The notes: a model not told the origin generated them from the letters alone. Positions 50,614 to 59,782 are shown, counted from the stretch's first letter. The stretch is DNA of 64,000 bases from Thunnus maccoyii (GCF_910596095.1 NC_056533.1:1109001-1173000), one strand, 5' to 3'. Numbers and translations are program-made.

Positions 50614-52910
50614 CATCATTATTATTATTATAATTATTATTATCATTATTATTATTAGGGCCCGAGCGTTTACATGATAATATTTAGTCAATGATGCAAA
50701 CTGGCTCCATAGCGCCCTCTACGACATTTCAATGAAGCAGCCCCAGCAGCAGGCTCCACTTCACTCAAGCTGCCCGTCAGACCCGCTGCCTCTTCCCATT
50801 TAACGTGAATAACAAACTGGGGCTCGGTGCTCCGGTTGGATCCGCATAGAGAGCCGAGGCTTACGTTAGCTGGGAGGCTAGCTGGCTATGCTTCTGTCCA
50901 GTCGTGCTACAGCTAACGTTCCACTAGCCTCTCAGCTAACATTAGCCCTGGCTCTCTATGTGGATCCAACCGGAGCACCGAGCCCCGGTTTGTTATTCAG
51001 GTTTAAGTGGGAAGAAGCAGCGGGTCTGACAGGCAGCTTGAGTGAAGTAGAGCCTGCAGGGGAACCACCATATCAGTGAGAAACAGTCTGTCGAGGAGCT
51101 GCTATGATCGGCTGCACAGATGGGAAGGATGTATCACTCTGTTTGGGGAAAAAAAAAAATCTTTTTGATTTATAACGGCAGTTGGCAACCAGTGTATTAG
51201 GTGCATTAACGCCACCTTCTGCTCCGGAGTGTGAACCAGAGATTAAATCCTACACATTTAATCCTGTCTGTCTAATAAACTCAAAGAAAACTCTACTGCT
51301 CCATCCACTTGGCAAGTTCATTAAAGTTTTAACGCTGAGCTCCTGAACTCCAGTCTTCCTAAGTTCTTCCTTCATATATTGTCTTTCTTGATCATACTTA
51401 GTACAATCTATGCTTGCATGCATGAGAGTCTCCTCAGCCAGCTGGAAAAAAATATGTGCATATATCGGTATCGGCAATTGGCCACAATGAGTTGGAAATA
51501 TCGGCATATCGGATATTGGCAAAAAATCCAATATCGTGCATCAAAGTACAAGTTAGCACATTTTAGACATATTAGAAACTGTCTCTCTTTTGACGCAGCT
51601 AAGATATTTATGCATGCTATGATTCTTTCCCATATGTCTTATTGCATCACATGTTGGAGTCAGGCTGGAGATGCAGCCATAAAACCTCTTGAGTCCTTAT
51701 ACAAACAAACTCTAAAAACTCTAACAACAAAAAGCCAATGCATTTCCATCTCTGTAGGGTACTGGAGAAATACAATTTACTGAGCTTTGAGAATTTTAGA
51801 TTATTCTCAAATTTGTGCCTAATTTATAAAATTTTAAATGGTCTGGCCCCTCCTTCACTATGTGACTTTGTGCACACTCGCTCAGTAAATTCTATCAGAT
51901 CCTCCAGATTATCCTCTATACAAGATTGTACCATACCATTTTGTCACACTGCATCTGGTCAGTCAGCTTTTTCTGTGAAAGCCACAACTCAGTGGAATAC
52001 CCTACCTGATGATAAGAATTGTAGTTCAATCAATACATTCAAGGCCAAATTAAATCTATTCAAGACCATTCAGCTGTGTGACCACTGAGTCTAAACTTCA
52101 TCTATGGTCTTCTCATTAGCACAGGTAGTCTTGCTTTTAATTTGACAAGTTTACATTATTCATTTCTAATTGACATTGTGGGTGTATGGGATGTGCTCTT
52201 GTGTGTAGCTTTGTATTTTGTATGGTATGTTCTTTGTGTTTTTTCCTTTGTACTATTTGTTGTTGTGCTGTTGTATGTTTTGATTGTGGGGGACTGCAGA
52301 TGTAAATTAGCTTTGAGCTGACTCCGGTGCAGTGCATCTTTTATGTTAAAAAACTGTAAACTGTCCCAATACAATCAATCAAAATCCAGACTACAGCCAT
52401 GGGTACTCACAGATTTGTGGAGATCATATAAAACATGTGTTGATACACTCTTTGCTGCCAGATGAGAGATGGTCTGGTCCTCAGCCTGGAACTGATGAAC
52501 CTGTGAGGATAGTGAGATTTTTAGATGTCACTATAGAAAACATTTGTTTGTGTTTGTACTCAGGCACTCACTAGCTGTGACATGAGATCCATGTCTTGAA
52601 ACAACACCCTCAGGATCTCCACGCAGTATGACGTAACCTCTGGAGTCAGGCTCTCAGCTGTCAGGCTAGAGGTAATCTTCTCCACCAAAGTCAAACTGAT
52701 GCAGGTCAGCTCCACACTCTTGTCATGGTAATACCCTCTGTCCTCTCCGGCCACCCGTCCACACATCTCTGCAAATATCACACACGCCAGATCTGCAGCA
52801 CGTTCACTGGGACATGATCCGCTCAGAAAACATCTGTATGCATCTGTGAGACAGTCAAAGCGCGCTGTCATGTCTCTCACAGAGTGTCTGCTGCTCCCGG
52901 GCTGCTCCAT
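29450..52910 (-). CDS. lins1: Lines homologue 1 (LINS1), complete six-exon coding sequence
   Basis: join of 52910-52572, 52500-52411, 47876-47744, 46310-45702, 33679-33496, 30296-29450: 2,202 bases, 733 residues and a TAA, close to human LINS1 (about 757). All introns are GT-AG and phases agree (0, 0, 1, 1, 2). LINS1 is the vertebrate homologue of Drosophila lines, a modulator of Wnt/Hedgehog-type signalling; human loss is linked to intellectual disability, and its biochemical role is unclear. Conserved blocks: FVKKRVLLLLKRAVLQKAGEDW (exon 4, matches 'FVKRKV...KVGED'), FGEQDDDMMEAAKA (exon 5), GCNPHCHFLLL, LDFLISTETCFLEYFVRYL and the C-terminal LQTKKLFPYNPSSLLKLL (exon 6). An acidic 'VEYDSSDESD' stretch precedes the C-terminus. 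No frame break. Introns 2, 4 and 5 are filled with repeats; intron 1 is only 71 bases. Confidence 0.95.
30297..31374. other. lins1 intron 5, left part
   Basis: No repeat or exon recognised by eye. Confidence 0.5.
31375..32306. mobile_element. Non-autonomous hAT transposon
   Basis: Ends TAGAGCTGTAGTC and GACTACAGCCCTA (inverted, one mismatch), with further subterminal inverted similarity (CGATTAGT, GTCGACC). Flanked by an 8-base target duplication GTTTTCTC (31367-31374) / GTTTCCTC (32307-32314) with one change. 932 bases, no transposase ORF. Confidence 0.88.
32307..33495. other. lins1 intron 5, right part
   Basis: No feature recognised beyond short open stretches. Confidence 0.5.
33496..33679 (-). 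CDS. lins1: lins1 coding exon 5
   Basis: 184 bases; acceptor TTCCAGCAG with tandem NAGNAG sites (an alternative start at 33682 would add one residue), donor CACAG|GTACAA. Contains FGEQDDDMMEAAKAFLSIFL, the most recognisable LINS1 signature. Confidence 0.92.
33680..35220. other. lins1 intron 4, first 1.5 kb
   Basis: AT-rich, no gene or clear repeat. Confidence 0.5.
35221..36490 (+). mobile_element. L1/Tx1-type LINE, 5' part (ORF1 end and ORF2 endonuclease)
   Basis: ORF1-like coiled-coil sequence from ATG at 35223 (MSTKSSRVKNTNKPNQ). ORF2 from about 35780 with HFISWNVKSLYHPVKR, IAFLQETHFRR, IGGDFNCVLCP (36187 on) and the SDHSPLSF catalytic end near 36450-36475. These are the endonuclease motifs of L1/Tx1-clade LINEs. 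Several frameshifts. The copy stops abruptly at about 36490 where hAT-like sequence begins. A 3' part of the same kind of element lies at 41990-43090. Confidence 0.85.
36491..37050 (+). mobile_element. hAT-like repeat fragment leading into a foldback palindrome
   Basis: Starts TTAGGGCTGCTCGATTATGG and continues with 'GCCGATATATGCACATATTT', 'GTACTAATGATCAAGAAAG' and 'CGGTAATGCACCTAATACGC'. The same order is found, inverted, at 51100-51540, and in part at 38525-38720 (+) and 38770-39001 (-). Confidence 0.65.
37053..37353. repeat. ~300 bp foldback palindrome, copy 1
   Basis: The left arm, from CTCCACTTCACTCTGCTGCC, is matched by the reverse complement ending at 37353. Arms of about 130-140 bases with modest divergence meet near 37200; both contain CTAACGTT and GGTTTGTTATTC blocks. 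Confidence 0.85.
37675..38270 (+). repeat. Tandem duplication of ~295 bp within Helitron-like family 2
   Basis: The block starting AATTAAAGCTGYAAGC at 37680 is repeated from 37963. Both carry 'GGGCATGTAGATGTCTTCA', 'AACATCACTTCCTTTGTCC' and 'GGGGGTGCTATTCAGCC'. Confidence 0.85.
38525..39001. mobile_element. Two hAT-like fragments in opposite orientation
   Basis: 38525-38720 reads 'GGATGCACGACATTGGATTT' forward; 38770-39001 is the reverse complement of the 36491-36740 type, ending GCCATAATCGAGCACCCCTA. Probably the two ends of one decayed element. Confidence 0.6.
39101..39204 (+). repeat. 52 bp tandem duplication
   Basis: AGGATTGAACACYGCTGTCA... at 39103 and again at 39155, with about two differences in 52 bases. 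Confidence 0.9.
41990..43090 (+). mobile_element. L1/Tx1-type LINE, 3' part of ORF2
   Basis: Reads 'KMNILPRFLYLFQ'-type sequence from about 42050, followed in another frame by 'GGKAMPHFLHYYWANNIKNI' and, after frameshifts, a C-terminal region with 'HMFWSC' near 42844. Typical C-terminus of L1/Tx1 ORF2. It matches in type and strand the 5' piece at 35221-36490; the RT core is missing between them. Confidence 0.8.
43560..45600 (+). mobile_element. Tc1/mariner transposase pseudogene with a nested element
   Basis: Helix-turn-helix part near 43660-43800, catalytic part near 44000-44420 with 'TDESRFEIYGSN' (44010 on), 'PTVKHGGGNIQV', and the final 'HLNPTEHLWG'-like block in broken frames. It resumes at 45493 with 'EKAKHSVTPQEALWNIVKSCWD'. 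Many stops. An insertion at 44432-45489 splits it. Confidence 0.85.
44432..45489. mobile_element. Non-autonomous DNA transposon nested in the Tc1 copy, TSD TGA
   Basis: Ends GGCCCTGTTTACACCTGG and its inverted partner at 45462-45489 (two or three mismatches over about 28 bases). Flanked by TGA at 44429-44431 and 45490-45492. A 3-base duplication fits PIF/Harbinger-type insertion. 1,058 bases with no obvious transposase; includes 'GGTCTGGGCCGCATGTGGCC'. Confidence 0.85.
45702..46310 (-). CDS. lins1: lins1 coding exon 4 (largest internal)
   Basis: 609 bases; acceptor CTTTCTTCCAG, donor AACAG|GTGAGA. Encodes residues about 188-390 with alpha-helical, leucine-rich sequence, FVKKRVLLLLKRA and SVSFFGGTSL (human SFFGGDE). 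Phase 1 to phase 1. The reading frame runs on beyond the donor to 45568 but that tail is not conserved. Confidence 0.93.
46311..47743. other. lins1 intron 3
   Basis: Contains an inverted-repeat element at 46752-46881 and a small inverted pair (46547-46565 / 46637-46655) around 'CCTGATGAAGGTCTGAGGAC'. Otherwise unremarkable. Confidence 0.55.
46752..46881. repeat. Short MITE-like inverted repeat
   Basis: GACATGTCACAGTAGGAAAA at 46750 and the reverse complement GACTTGTCATAGTAGGAAAA ending at 46881. About 29-base arms, 75-base centre. Confidence 0.8.
47744..47876 (-). CDS. lins1: lins1 coding exon 3
   Basis: 133 bases, 44 codons plus one base; acceptor ATTTTTTAG, donor CAAG|GTAAAA. Contains 'DACLWSLIEVLKRLLKG', matching the human 'IYCLWTLTAIIKEIFK' block. 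Confidence 0.9.
48190..50570 (-). mobile_element. Helitron-like repeat family 2, minus orientation array
   Basis: Same family as 37960-41990, reversed. On the minus strand four successive 3' ends occur within 180 bases: hairpin (GCGCTG-CAGCGC or GCCC-AAA-GGGC), CGGGCCCTAA, then T, with CTAA at 48632-48629, 48690-48687, 48742-48739 and 48806-48803. CTCF-core-like motifs lie on the minus strand at 49296-49283 and 49603-49590 and shorter ones at 48421, 48940, 49895, 50373 and 50710. Non-coding. Confidence 0.65.
50571..50657. repeat. (ATT)n microsatellite at the end of the repeat unit
   Basis: About 25 ATT/ATC units directly joined to the GCTTGCAGCTTTAATTATT end of the Helitron-like unit. Confidence 0.9.
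50754..51052. repeat. ~300 bp foldback palindrome, copy 2
   Basis: Same palindrome as 37053-37353. The left arm from CTCCACTTCACTCAAGCTGC is matched by the inverted arm ending at 51052. The flanking hAT-like sequence is on the right here and on the left in copy 1, so the two copies are inverted. Confidence 0.85.
51100..51545 (-). mobile_element. hAT-like repeat fragment
   Basis: Inverted counterpart of 36500-36930: 'TTAACGCCACCTTCTGCTCC', 'GTACAATCTATGCTTGCATG', ending 'CCAATATCGTGCATCA' at 51541. Confidence 0.65.
51546..52378 (+). mobile_element. LINE ORF2 C-terminus and 3' UTR
   Basis: The frame in 51549-51740 reads '...FRHIRNCLSFDAAKIFMHAM' and 'LSHMSYCITCWSQAG', followed after a shift by 51738-52088 with 'EKYNLLSFENFRLFSNLCL', 'FSVKATTQWNTLP' and a stop. 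This is the C-terminal end of a CR1/Jockey-type fish LINE, probably related to the 10.5-13.3 kb copy. The tail ends in an AATCAATCAA repeat near 52370, just before lins1 exon 2. Confidence 0.8.
52411..52500 (-). CDS. lins1: lins1 coding exon 2
   Basis: 30 codons (VHQFQAEDQTISHLAAKSVS...), acceptor CCTCACAG, donor TCT|GTGAGT; phase 0 on both sides. Aligns with the human 'MFQNSDKLLSHMAAQCL' region. Confidence 0.9.
52572..52910 (-). CDS. lins1: lins1 coding exon 1
   Basis: ATG at 52910-52908 (MEQPGSSRHS...), 113 codons, donor CTA|GTGAGT at 52571. The N-terminus is less conserved than later exons. Start supported by GC-richer upstream DNA and promoter-like motifs directly before it. Confidence 0.9.
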
Positions 52911-52918
52911 AATGCTAT

Positions 52919-53090
52919 TGTTTCCGCGTCATCCTCAGCCACGTGATGCACGCGGAAGCAGCACTACAACAAATAGGTCAAGAAGCTACGTCAAGTAACC
53001 GAGAAGTAACAAGGATTCGACGGGATGTGTACTTCTTAGGCCTTCAAAATAAGTCCACTCTGGAGGCCAACTTATCGGCATCCGGAACTA
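52919..53090. promoter_or_regulatory. lins1: Candidate lins1 promoter
   Basis: Immediately upstream of the lins1 ATG: TTTCCGCG (52920), an E-box CCACGTGA (USF-type, 52939-52946), CGCGGAAG (52951, ETS-like) and CCGGAA (53080). More CpG than the surrounding DNA. TSS not determined. Confidence 0.45.
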
Positions 53091-55300
53091 AAGGCTTATC
53101 ATACTGTTGATGTTACATATTACATATAGATACATACTCTTGAATCATCACAGTAACATTGTCATTGTCGTCATAAAACTTTGTCATTGTCAGTGAAGCT
53201 TTTACTTTGATATGTGCATTCTTCAATAGGAATTAGCTTTGACCGGAAGTCTTAATTTTTTTTCTAAGCAAGTTTCAAACAGTCCAGCCAGTACAGGGAA
53301 CAACATCTTAACATTTTAAACATATACTCAGAAGGACAACATAGTATAAATAAAACAAATATAAGATAATAATACAGTGAAATCAAATCATACCAAACAG
53401 GTTGATGATTTTTCTTTGTTTCTTTTACATTTCTGAGGGACTTTTTAAAGTTTTGGACAACTTTGAAAATTCATGAAAGAAAAGAGACTGTGGTGCATGA
53501 GGTTGTTTCTACATGATTCAGATAGTGCTTTTAGTATGGGAGCATGAAATAAAAGATGTGTTGGATAAATACCATTCACAGTTTTATGTCTTCTCTTTCA
53601 CTTTTGGAGCTGCCAGATAAGATAGACAGAGGGTTCACCTTTTAGCCCCCAGATAAGCGAGACATCCAACTAGAGTGCTAAATAAATGACATTCACTATA
53701 CAAACAGTGTTTTAAAGAAAAGTAAATGACTAAATGATTGCATTTTTGGTCATTCAACATTTCAATTATTGTAACAGTGGGTGACTGTGTTACAAATTAT
53801 AATTAATAAGACATTTAAGAATTGCTTTGCAGATATATTCCCTAAAATGAAATCTAAAGCGTATTTGATGCTAATCAAAGGACAAAAGTTCCCAAGTGTA
53901 GGCCGCAGTTGTGGATAATGTAGATGTCCTCTGAGATGCAGCAATAAGACTATAATATAATGAATTGGAGAAGGAGGTTGCGCTTCAACAATGGAATTCT
54001 CAGTGGAAAGCTAAACCCAAAATCCAGTAGGCATGTTCCATTGGAACAAGACTATAATATAGTAAGCCCATCAATTTAACTGACTTAATTCCAATTTTGA
54101 AATTTGAACTCAAATTCTGGCAGAGATTAATCTAAGGGCACAACTAAATCAATGAATCAGCAATGAGTTGTCTGGTAAATGCCATTAGGTGCTGATCATG
54201 GCAGTGATATGTTTTGAGGAGAGGATGACTGCACACTGTGCTCCAATGATGCAATTCTATCAGCCATGTGCAAAGATTTGAGGATGGACATGTCCCTACC
54301 AATATAAAAGTGTTGCTGGATTGTCCCTACCAACATGTTTACAGATCTCAACCAATTTCGCCACTCCACCTAATGTTAAGGCTTGTGTGTTTTCTGCAAA
54401 AAAGTGCACTATTATGATAAAGAGTAAAAAAGCAGGATATGGGGGATTTTCGACCTGATGATCTGGCAACCCTCAACTTCAGGCTGTATGCATTGTTGAC
54501 TAACAGCAGCCCAGCAGCAGCAGCAGCAGTGGAGTTGGTGAGGTGGAGAATCTGAAGCGGTTGGTATTTATAATTTAAATGTTCCAAATGTCCCAGAATT
54601 GAAAATGACAAAACTAAGATCATTTGATATTATATTGAATTTCAGAAGTGGTGTTTGTGGTTTGTTGCTCAGACATGCTATCTAATTAAACAATTTTATT
54701 ACTGTTGGTGAAAATTTCTCCCAAAAGCAAATTAAGACATCTAGTCCTTTTTAAAGAACCAAAGTGTCAGTAACAATTGAGCTTAGTTAAAAAGAATGTT
54801 CTCTAATCAATCCAAACATTAATCTTTGAAATCAGTCTGAGAAATATTTATTTAATGCCACCTCTCCCCTTTTCCATGAGTGGATCAAGAGCAGAGTTAT
54901 TATTACATATGTGTCATTATGACATGAACATTATTTATAAGCTATATTAGCCATTAAAAAAATCAGAGAGTAAATCATGATACAAGTTTAGTTTCAGGCA
55001 AGTCTGCAAAAGCACAGTACACATATACAATTATTTTGGGGCACAAAAAATGTCTATATACCAAAGTTAAAAACCAAACCTGCGCCCTTGCTATCAACAA
55101 TGTTTCCACCTTACCCTCAGAGGTTTCAAGAGAGGCAGGAACCTGAGAGACTGTATAGTCAAGTCAGATTTACTTAAATCTCCTGTGCATACATTTGAAA
55201 CAACCCTTAATAGATGGAAACCACCTCTGTGGTGCATGCAATAAATGCAGCTGAACTTACTGACGTTCCTCATTCAAATGTCCCACTACTGATCTGTCCC
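53091..55300. other. Intergenic, lins1-asb7 (divergent)
   Basis: AT-rich, no gene recognised; a short (CAG)n run at 54513-54530. Confidence 0.5.
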
Positions 55301-55730
55301 TATTAAAGGACAGGTTCACAATTTTTCAAGCCTGTCTTAAAACAGCAGTCAGGTGTCAATATGAAGTGAAAGAGGTTTTCCTCTCTGTCATCATTCCTCC
55401 TGTTCATACTAGCTATTAAAAGATCCCCTTCAAATGTGCTTTCAATGTAAGTGATGGGGCAAACATTTTTTATAAACAAACAAAACATTTTATGCAAAAT
55501 GCATTTAAAAGTTGATCTGAAGCTTATATGAGGCTTAAACAGTCTGAGTTAGTCATATCAAGTGGATATCTGCCACAGTTTTTTTTAGCATCAAATTTCC
55601 TCTTTGTCCTTCCTTGGACAGTGTTTCCCCATTAATCTGTGGTAGAAGAACAGTAACAAAAAGAGGGACTTTGGCATTAAAAAGACTACTTGATTTGACT
55701 CATTCTGAAACTTCACAGGAAGGGACAGGA
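55301..55730. repeat. Common teleost dispersed repeat (MITE-like)
   Basis: TTAAAGGACAGGTTCACAAT, 'CATTCCTCCTGTTCATACTA', 'AATGTAAGTGATGGGGCAA' and 'AGAGGGACTTTGGCATTAAA' occur in the order I associate with a very common percomorph repeat. Bounds approximate. Confidence 0.55.
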
Positions 55731-56510
55731 ATGATTACAGCAAGAAAAACCTGTTTCAGTGTTCATTCAGGCACTTGAGGGGTTTCAACACAAAAACAGT
55801 AACATATGAGCAAAACCAGTAGTGGATTGAAAACATGTATAGCAGATCAATATCAGATGTATACATATGAATTTCCCTTTAACATTCAGTTTATTAGAAA
55901 ATAATCATTCTACTTCATCTTCACCCTACATGGGCAATAAATAGGTTTGTCTTTCCCAGAAAAGGTGATAATTTTTAAAATCTGCTACTCAGATGGACAT
56001 CACAGTGGATATTCTGATTAAAAACCCTGTCACAGTCTAATCACAGAATCTGTTCTCAAACCCTTTTTGGAAACTTAGTACTGATTTATCCATTTCAGAA
56101 CTATAATGTTCATTTGGACTGATCGTCACAACAATGTTTAAACAGTACTTACATCATATTAAAAGTTTACACATGGTATGTACTAGATAGCTCTACATAC
56201 TTGTTATGCATATAAATCCATTAGACTTGTCCTGTTTTTCCTTTGGATGAAGTAATCTGTTTGTATTATGTATCGATATTTATTCAGTTCTTTAAGTTGG
56301 GTTATTGAAACATTCAAACACTTTAGAGCTGCTCTCAGAGGTATAGTTCCCATGTCATGTCTCTTGTTTTAAATTTATGATGTTTGTGTTGAAATTAATG
56401 TATTTTTTCAAGCATTTTTTTCCTAATCTTCAATAATTATTTGTGATGAACTCAGGTGTACTGTATGACTTGTTGATGATGTCACTGATTGTAGATTGCC
56501 ATCCAGTGGT
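55731..56510. other. Intergenic, nothing recognised
   Basis: No coding exon or repeat seen by eye. Confidence 0.5.
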
Positions 56511-56514
56511 GTTT

Positions 56515-57290
56515 GTACTAGGGGTGTGCCAGAATACAAATATATTATTCGGCAAAGCACAAATAGTGGGGTTTTTTTTATGAATATTTGTTTCATACAA
56601 ATATTTTAAAAATTATTTGTTTTCAGGAAGAAAAAAAACATGTCAAATAGCAGCGCGCAGGTTGGTTACATTGCTGTCTCAGTCTCTGTCCTCTGCTCCA
56701 CTGTTACATCTATTAGCAGGTCTCAACAAGGGGAGTCACATCCACCTGCTACATGACACACATTTCCTAATATGGACATCAGTCCTGGAGTTGGGGTGTT
56801 CTCCAGATATAAAGCTGAGCTGCTGACACACTCCACACTCCATAACCTGTTGTTCCCCTTCTTCTTTCCACAAAGTTAGGTTATAAAAAATAGGCAATAC
56901 ATGAAAAATGCAAAGCAAGAATCGCCTTTTAAGTTCTTCCCTACACGTTACACGATGTGTTGTCTATGTTATGGGTGTATAAATTGGTGGAGGTCTGTCT
57001 GCAATGAGGCAATGAGTAAAGTTTTAGCTCAGTAGTCAGCACAGTCATCTATGATCTGGGGGACTCCAGTTCGACACCTGGTGTGGGGATCTCCTTCATA
57101 AGATTTATTTATTATTTATATATTCATGAACACTTATTGTAACATTTCAATTTAAAATTAAAAGCGTAATAAAAGCAAAAACAGGATTCTTAAGCCTTTC
57201 TACTTTTAGTAGAATACAAATACAAATAATTTTGCTGCCTCAACAAATACAGATACAAATACAGGCTGTAAGGCTGTATCTGCTGCTTGT
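56515..57290. mobile_element. hAT-like repeat with a tRNA-like module
   Basis: Starts TAGGGGTGTGCCAGAATACA and contains repeated 'ACAAATAC/GTATTTGT' words on both sides (56535-56625 and 57205-57270). No transposase recognised; right end uncertain. Confidence 0.5.
57019..57086 (+). repeat. tRNA-like module
   Basis: TTTTAGCTCAGTAGTCAGC (A-box-like), anticodon-arm-like AGTCATCTATGATCTGG, and a good T-arm CCAGTTCGACACCTGG with B-box. Acceptor stem not obvious. Confidence 0.55.
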
Positions 57291-57399
57291 GTTAAACTTG
57301 CCCTGACAAGACCAGATGTCAATGATAAATGTCAAATGTCAGCAATACACTAAAATCAGAACTTGTGTAACATCATCCTCTTTCCCAATAATTAAACAT

Positions 57400-58232
57400 T
57401 AAAAACTAAAAATTAATCTTAATGACAAAATCAGGAATAAGAATGTTAGACATAGGCTGAACGTGAAGTCTATCCCAGCAGCCAATCTCCAAACAGTGTC
57501 CTGATATAAAGGAAAGGAATGTCACTTTTGTGATATACTGTAGAAACACATAAACTTTCACATGTTGAGAAACGTCTAGGATCTGTGCTGCCCTCAGATG
57601 GTCAGGAAGGCTGTTCCACAAGCTTAGCACTGGGGGCCCCGTGGTGCAGAGCTTAGTACTGGGGGCCCTGTGGTGCGGAGCTTGGTGCTGGGGGCCTGGA
57701 GGAGCAAGCTGCTGGCAGATCTAAGGGTGTGGGTGGAGGTTTGTGGTGTGATCAGTTCATGTCTGTAGATGGATTTATACGTGAGTAGCAGAATTTTGTA
57801 GTCAATCCTGAAGGAGACAGGGAGCCATTGCAGTGAAAACAGCATTGGTTTTATATGTTTGTGTTTTTGCATTCTCATCAGGATCCTGGCAGCATTGTTC
57901 TGAATGTACTGGAGCTTCTGGATGCTCCTGCCAAGGATCCCTGTGAAGAGCGCATTGCAGTAGTCCAGTCTGGAGGAGATAAAGGCATGGACAAGTTTCT
58001 ACGCATCTGACAGGATTAGAGAGGGGTGGAGTTTAGAGATGTTTTTGGGATTGTAGAAAGAAGTTTTGCATAGATGTCTTACATGGTCATCAAAAGTTAG
58101 CTGAGTGTCAAACCCAACATCTAGATTAGTGACTGAGGAAGAAAGGGGGATGTCCTGGCCGTCAAAGGTCAGATGACTGAATCTGGTGTGGAAGGAGAGC
58201 TTCAGTTTTACTGCTGATTAACTGGGAGAAAC
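57400..58232 (-). mobile_element. L2-type LINE ORF2 C-terminal fragment
   Basis: On the minus strand: a 'SFHTRFSHLTFDGQDIPL'-like part (58200-58130), then 'AFISSRLDYCNALFTG' (about 57995-57945), 'IQNNAARILMRMQKHKHIKP' and 'LQWLPVSFRIDYKILLLTYK', then 'LWNSLPDHLR' near 57622-57590. This is the C-terminus of an L2 LINE. A ~33-base duplication ('GCTTAGYACTGGGGGCCC') at 57621-57690 breaks it. Confidence 0.85.
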
Positions 58233-58479
58233 CTTTTTTTTTACGCCTATACTAAAATATACTGTGAGCCTAAAGTAATCTTTCATATATAAACGGTTTT
58301 TGTAGTGGGTTTAGATCAGTGGAAATGGCGCTTTGATTCTGAAGGATGAAAGACGGAAGTCGTATTGTTTTTGCTGTTGGGGTCACTGATGATCACACAG
58401 ACACTTTGTGGTTAAAGCTGATTGTTTAACAGCGAAAAGATGTTCGACGCTGTTGAAACAGACATTTAGGGACGTCTTA

Positions 58480-58590
58480 ATAGACAGCGTTGCTTTTTAG
58501 TGTCGAGTTTGAGTTGAAAGGGACAGCAATATGATTCTTCCCGTCTGGATGCTGATTGGCTAAGTTAAACGTCGGCTCAGCGTCTGTCAA
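58480..58590 (+). promoter_or_regulatory. asb7: Candidate asb7 promoter and first untranslated exon end
   Basis: CTGATTGGCT (inverted CCAAT box, 58550-58559) and a strong donor TGTCAA|GTAAGTC at 58591 in a relatively CpG-rich stretch. An untranslated exon ending at 58590 would splice to 59334. TSS not known. Confidence 0.4.
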
Positions 58591-59333
58591 GTAAGTCTTT
58601 GTTTTATACTATCAAATGTGCTGTGTTTCCCACGAAGCGTGTAGAATGAACGTTAATATCGATGCAGGCAGTGTATTGGGGTTTATCAAGTACAGAAAGT
58701 CAACACAAGCTAGCGAGCTGGAGCCAGTTGGTTGGTTAGCTTGCTGGCTAACCAGCGTTAGCTAATAGTCTGGGATAAATATAGCCCTGAATCAATGAAA
58801 AAATCTCGCATTCATTACATTTTCTGCGACGTGTGAAAATAATTATCTTAATCTGCCCGTCTAGCTCCATCGGCTTTTTGTAGTTCTCGTTATTATTTAC
58901 TTGTGAGTGGTTTGCATTGTTGGATTTGTTAGCAAACAAAGCCATTCTATTGTCCATTGTTTTTCATCAGCACGTCTAAGCTAACCGTAAACATTGGTGT
59001 TTCGAGTCGTTAGTGTGATGACGGGAGGTGTTGTGAGGTTCTCTGCCTTCTTGGAAAACCAAGGAGTCATCAGGTCTTCACACCAAGGCGTTTGGTCAAC
59101 TTGAGCTATTCATAATAGCTAGTTATACATCCCAGCAATCCTCGCCGTTGACATTGTCAAAGGCGAGTCATTTACCGTTATAAGTAGTAATACTGCATCT
59201 ATAACAAGTCCATAACATTTTGTGCTGTTAACTGCGTAAACTAAGTAAAGATTGACATTTAATAATTCTGATGCACAGCTTCCCATCTTCGTTGCCGACT
59301 TGCTGAAATGACAATGTTCTGTGTGTGTTGCAG

Positions 59334-59463
59334 GAAAAGTTATTTTTGAGCCCAAGCAGAGCACATTCTTAGACCTCTCTCAGCCTTCCTGACAGTGCAG
59401 CTGTATTCACAGGTGCAGCTCCGATATGACTAAGAGAAGCCCATCTCTTCAGCTTGTCAAAAG
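59334..59463 (+). other. asb7: Candidate untranslated exon 2 of asb7 with an upstream ORF start
   Basis: Acceptor GTGTGTTGCAG (AG 59332-59333) and donor CAAAAG|GTAAAC (GT 59464). Contains ATG at 59426-59428 opening a 12-codon frame up to the donor. Joined to the next exon it stops after two more codons, giving a 14-codon upstream ORF. Splice-signal evidence only. Confidence 0.5.
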
Positions 59464-59782
59464 GTAAACTTTGGTTTTTATCATATTGTGCTTTTACTTG
59501 GCAGTGGTCAACAAGTATTCTTATAAAAAACGACAAAATAAGTAATGCTTCTCATTTTTCAAAGCTGTTGCTCTGTCATTAGCTTAGCTGCAGTTTAAGT
59601 CAGGTTTAAACCTGTGTTATCTGGAACAAAATCATGTGGTCTTCAAAACACCATTGCTGTATCCTTGGAACCTGTGATTAAAGGCCCAAACGCACTGAAA
59701 GGGTCTGACGCACGCATTTTGAAGTACACCTATGTTTTAAATGGCCGAACACGTACCAAAAGACTTTCTGAGCTTCTGTTTA

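Noticed and set aside
50443-50691. Ile-rich frames on both strands
   Set aside because: Translation of the ATT microsatellite.
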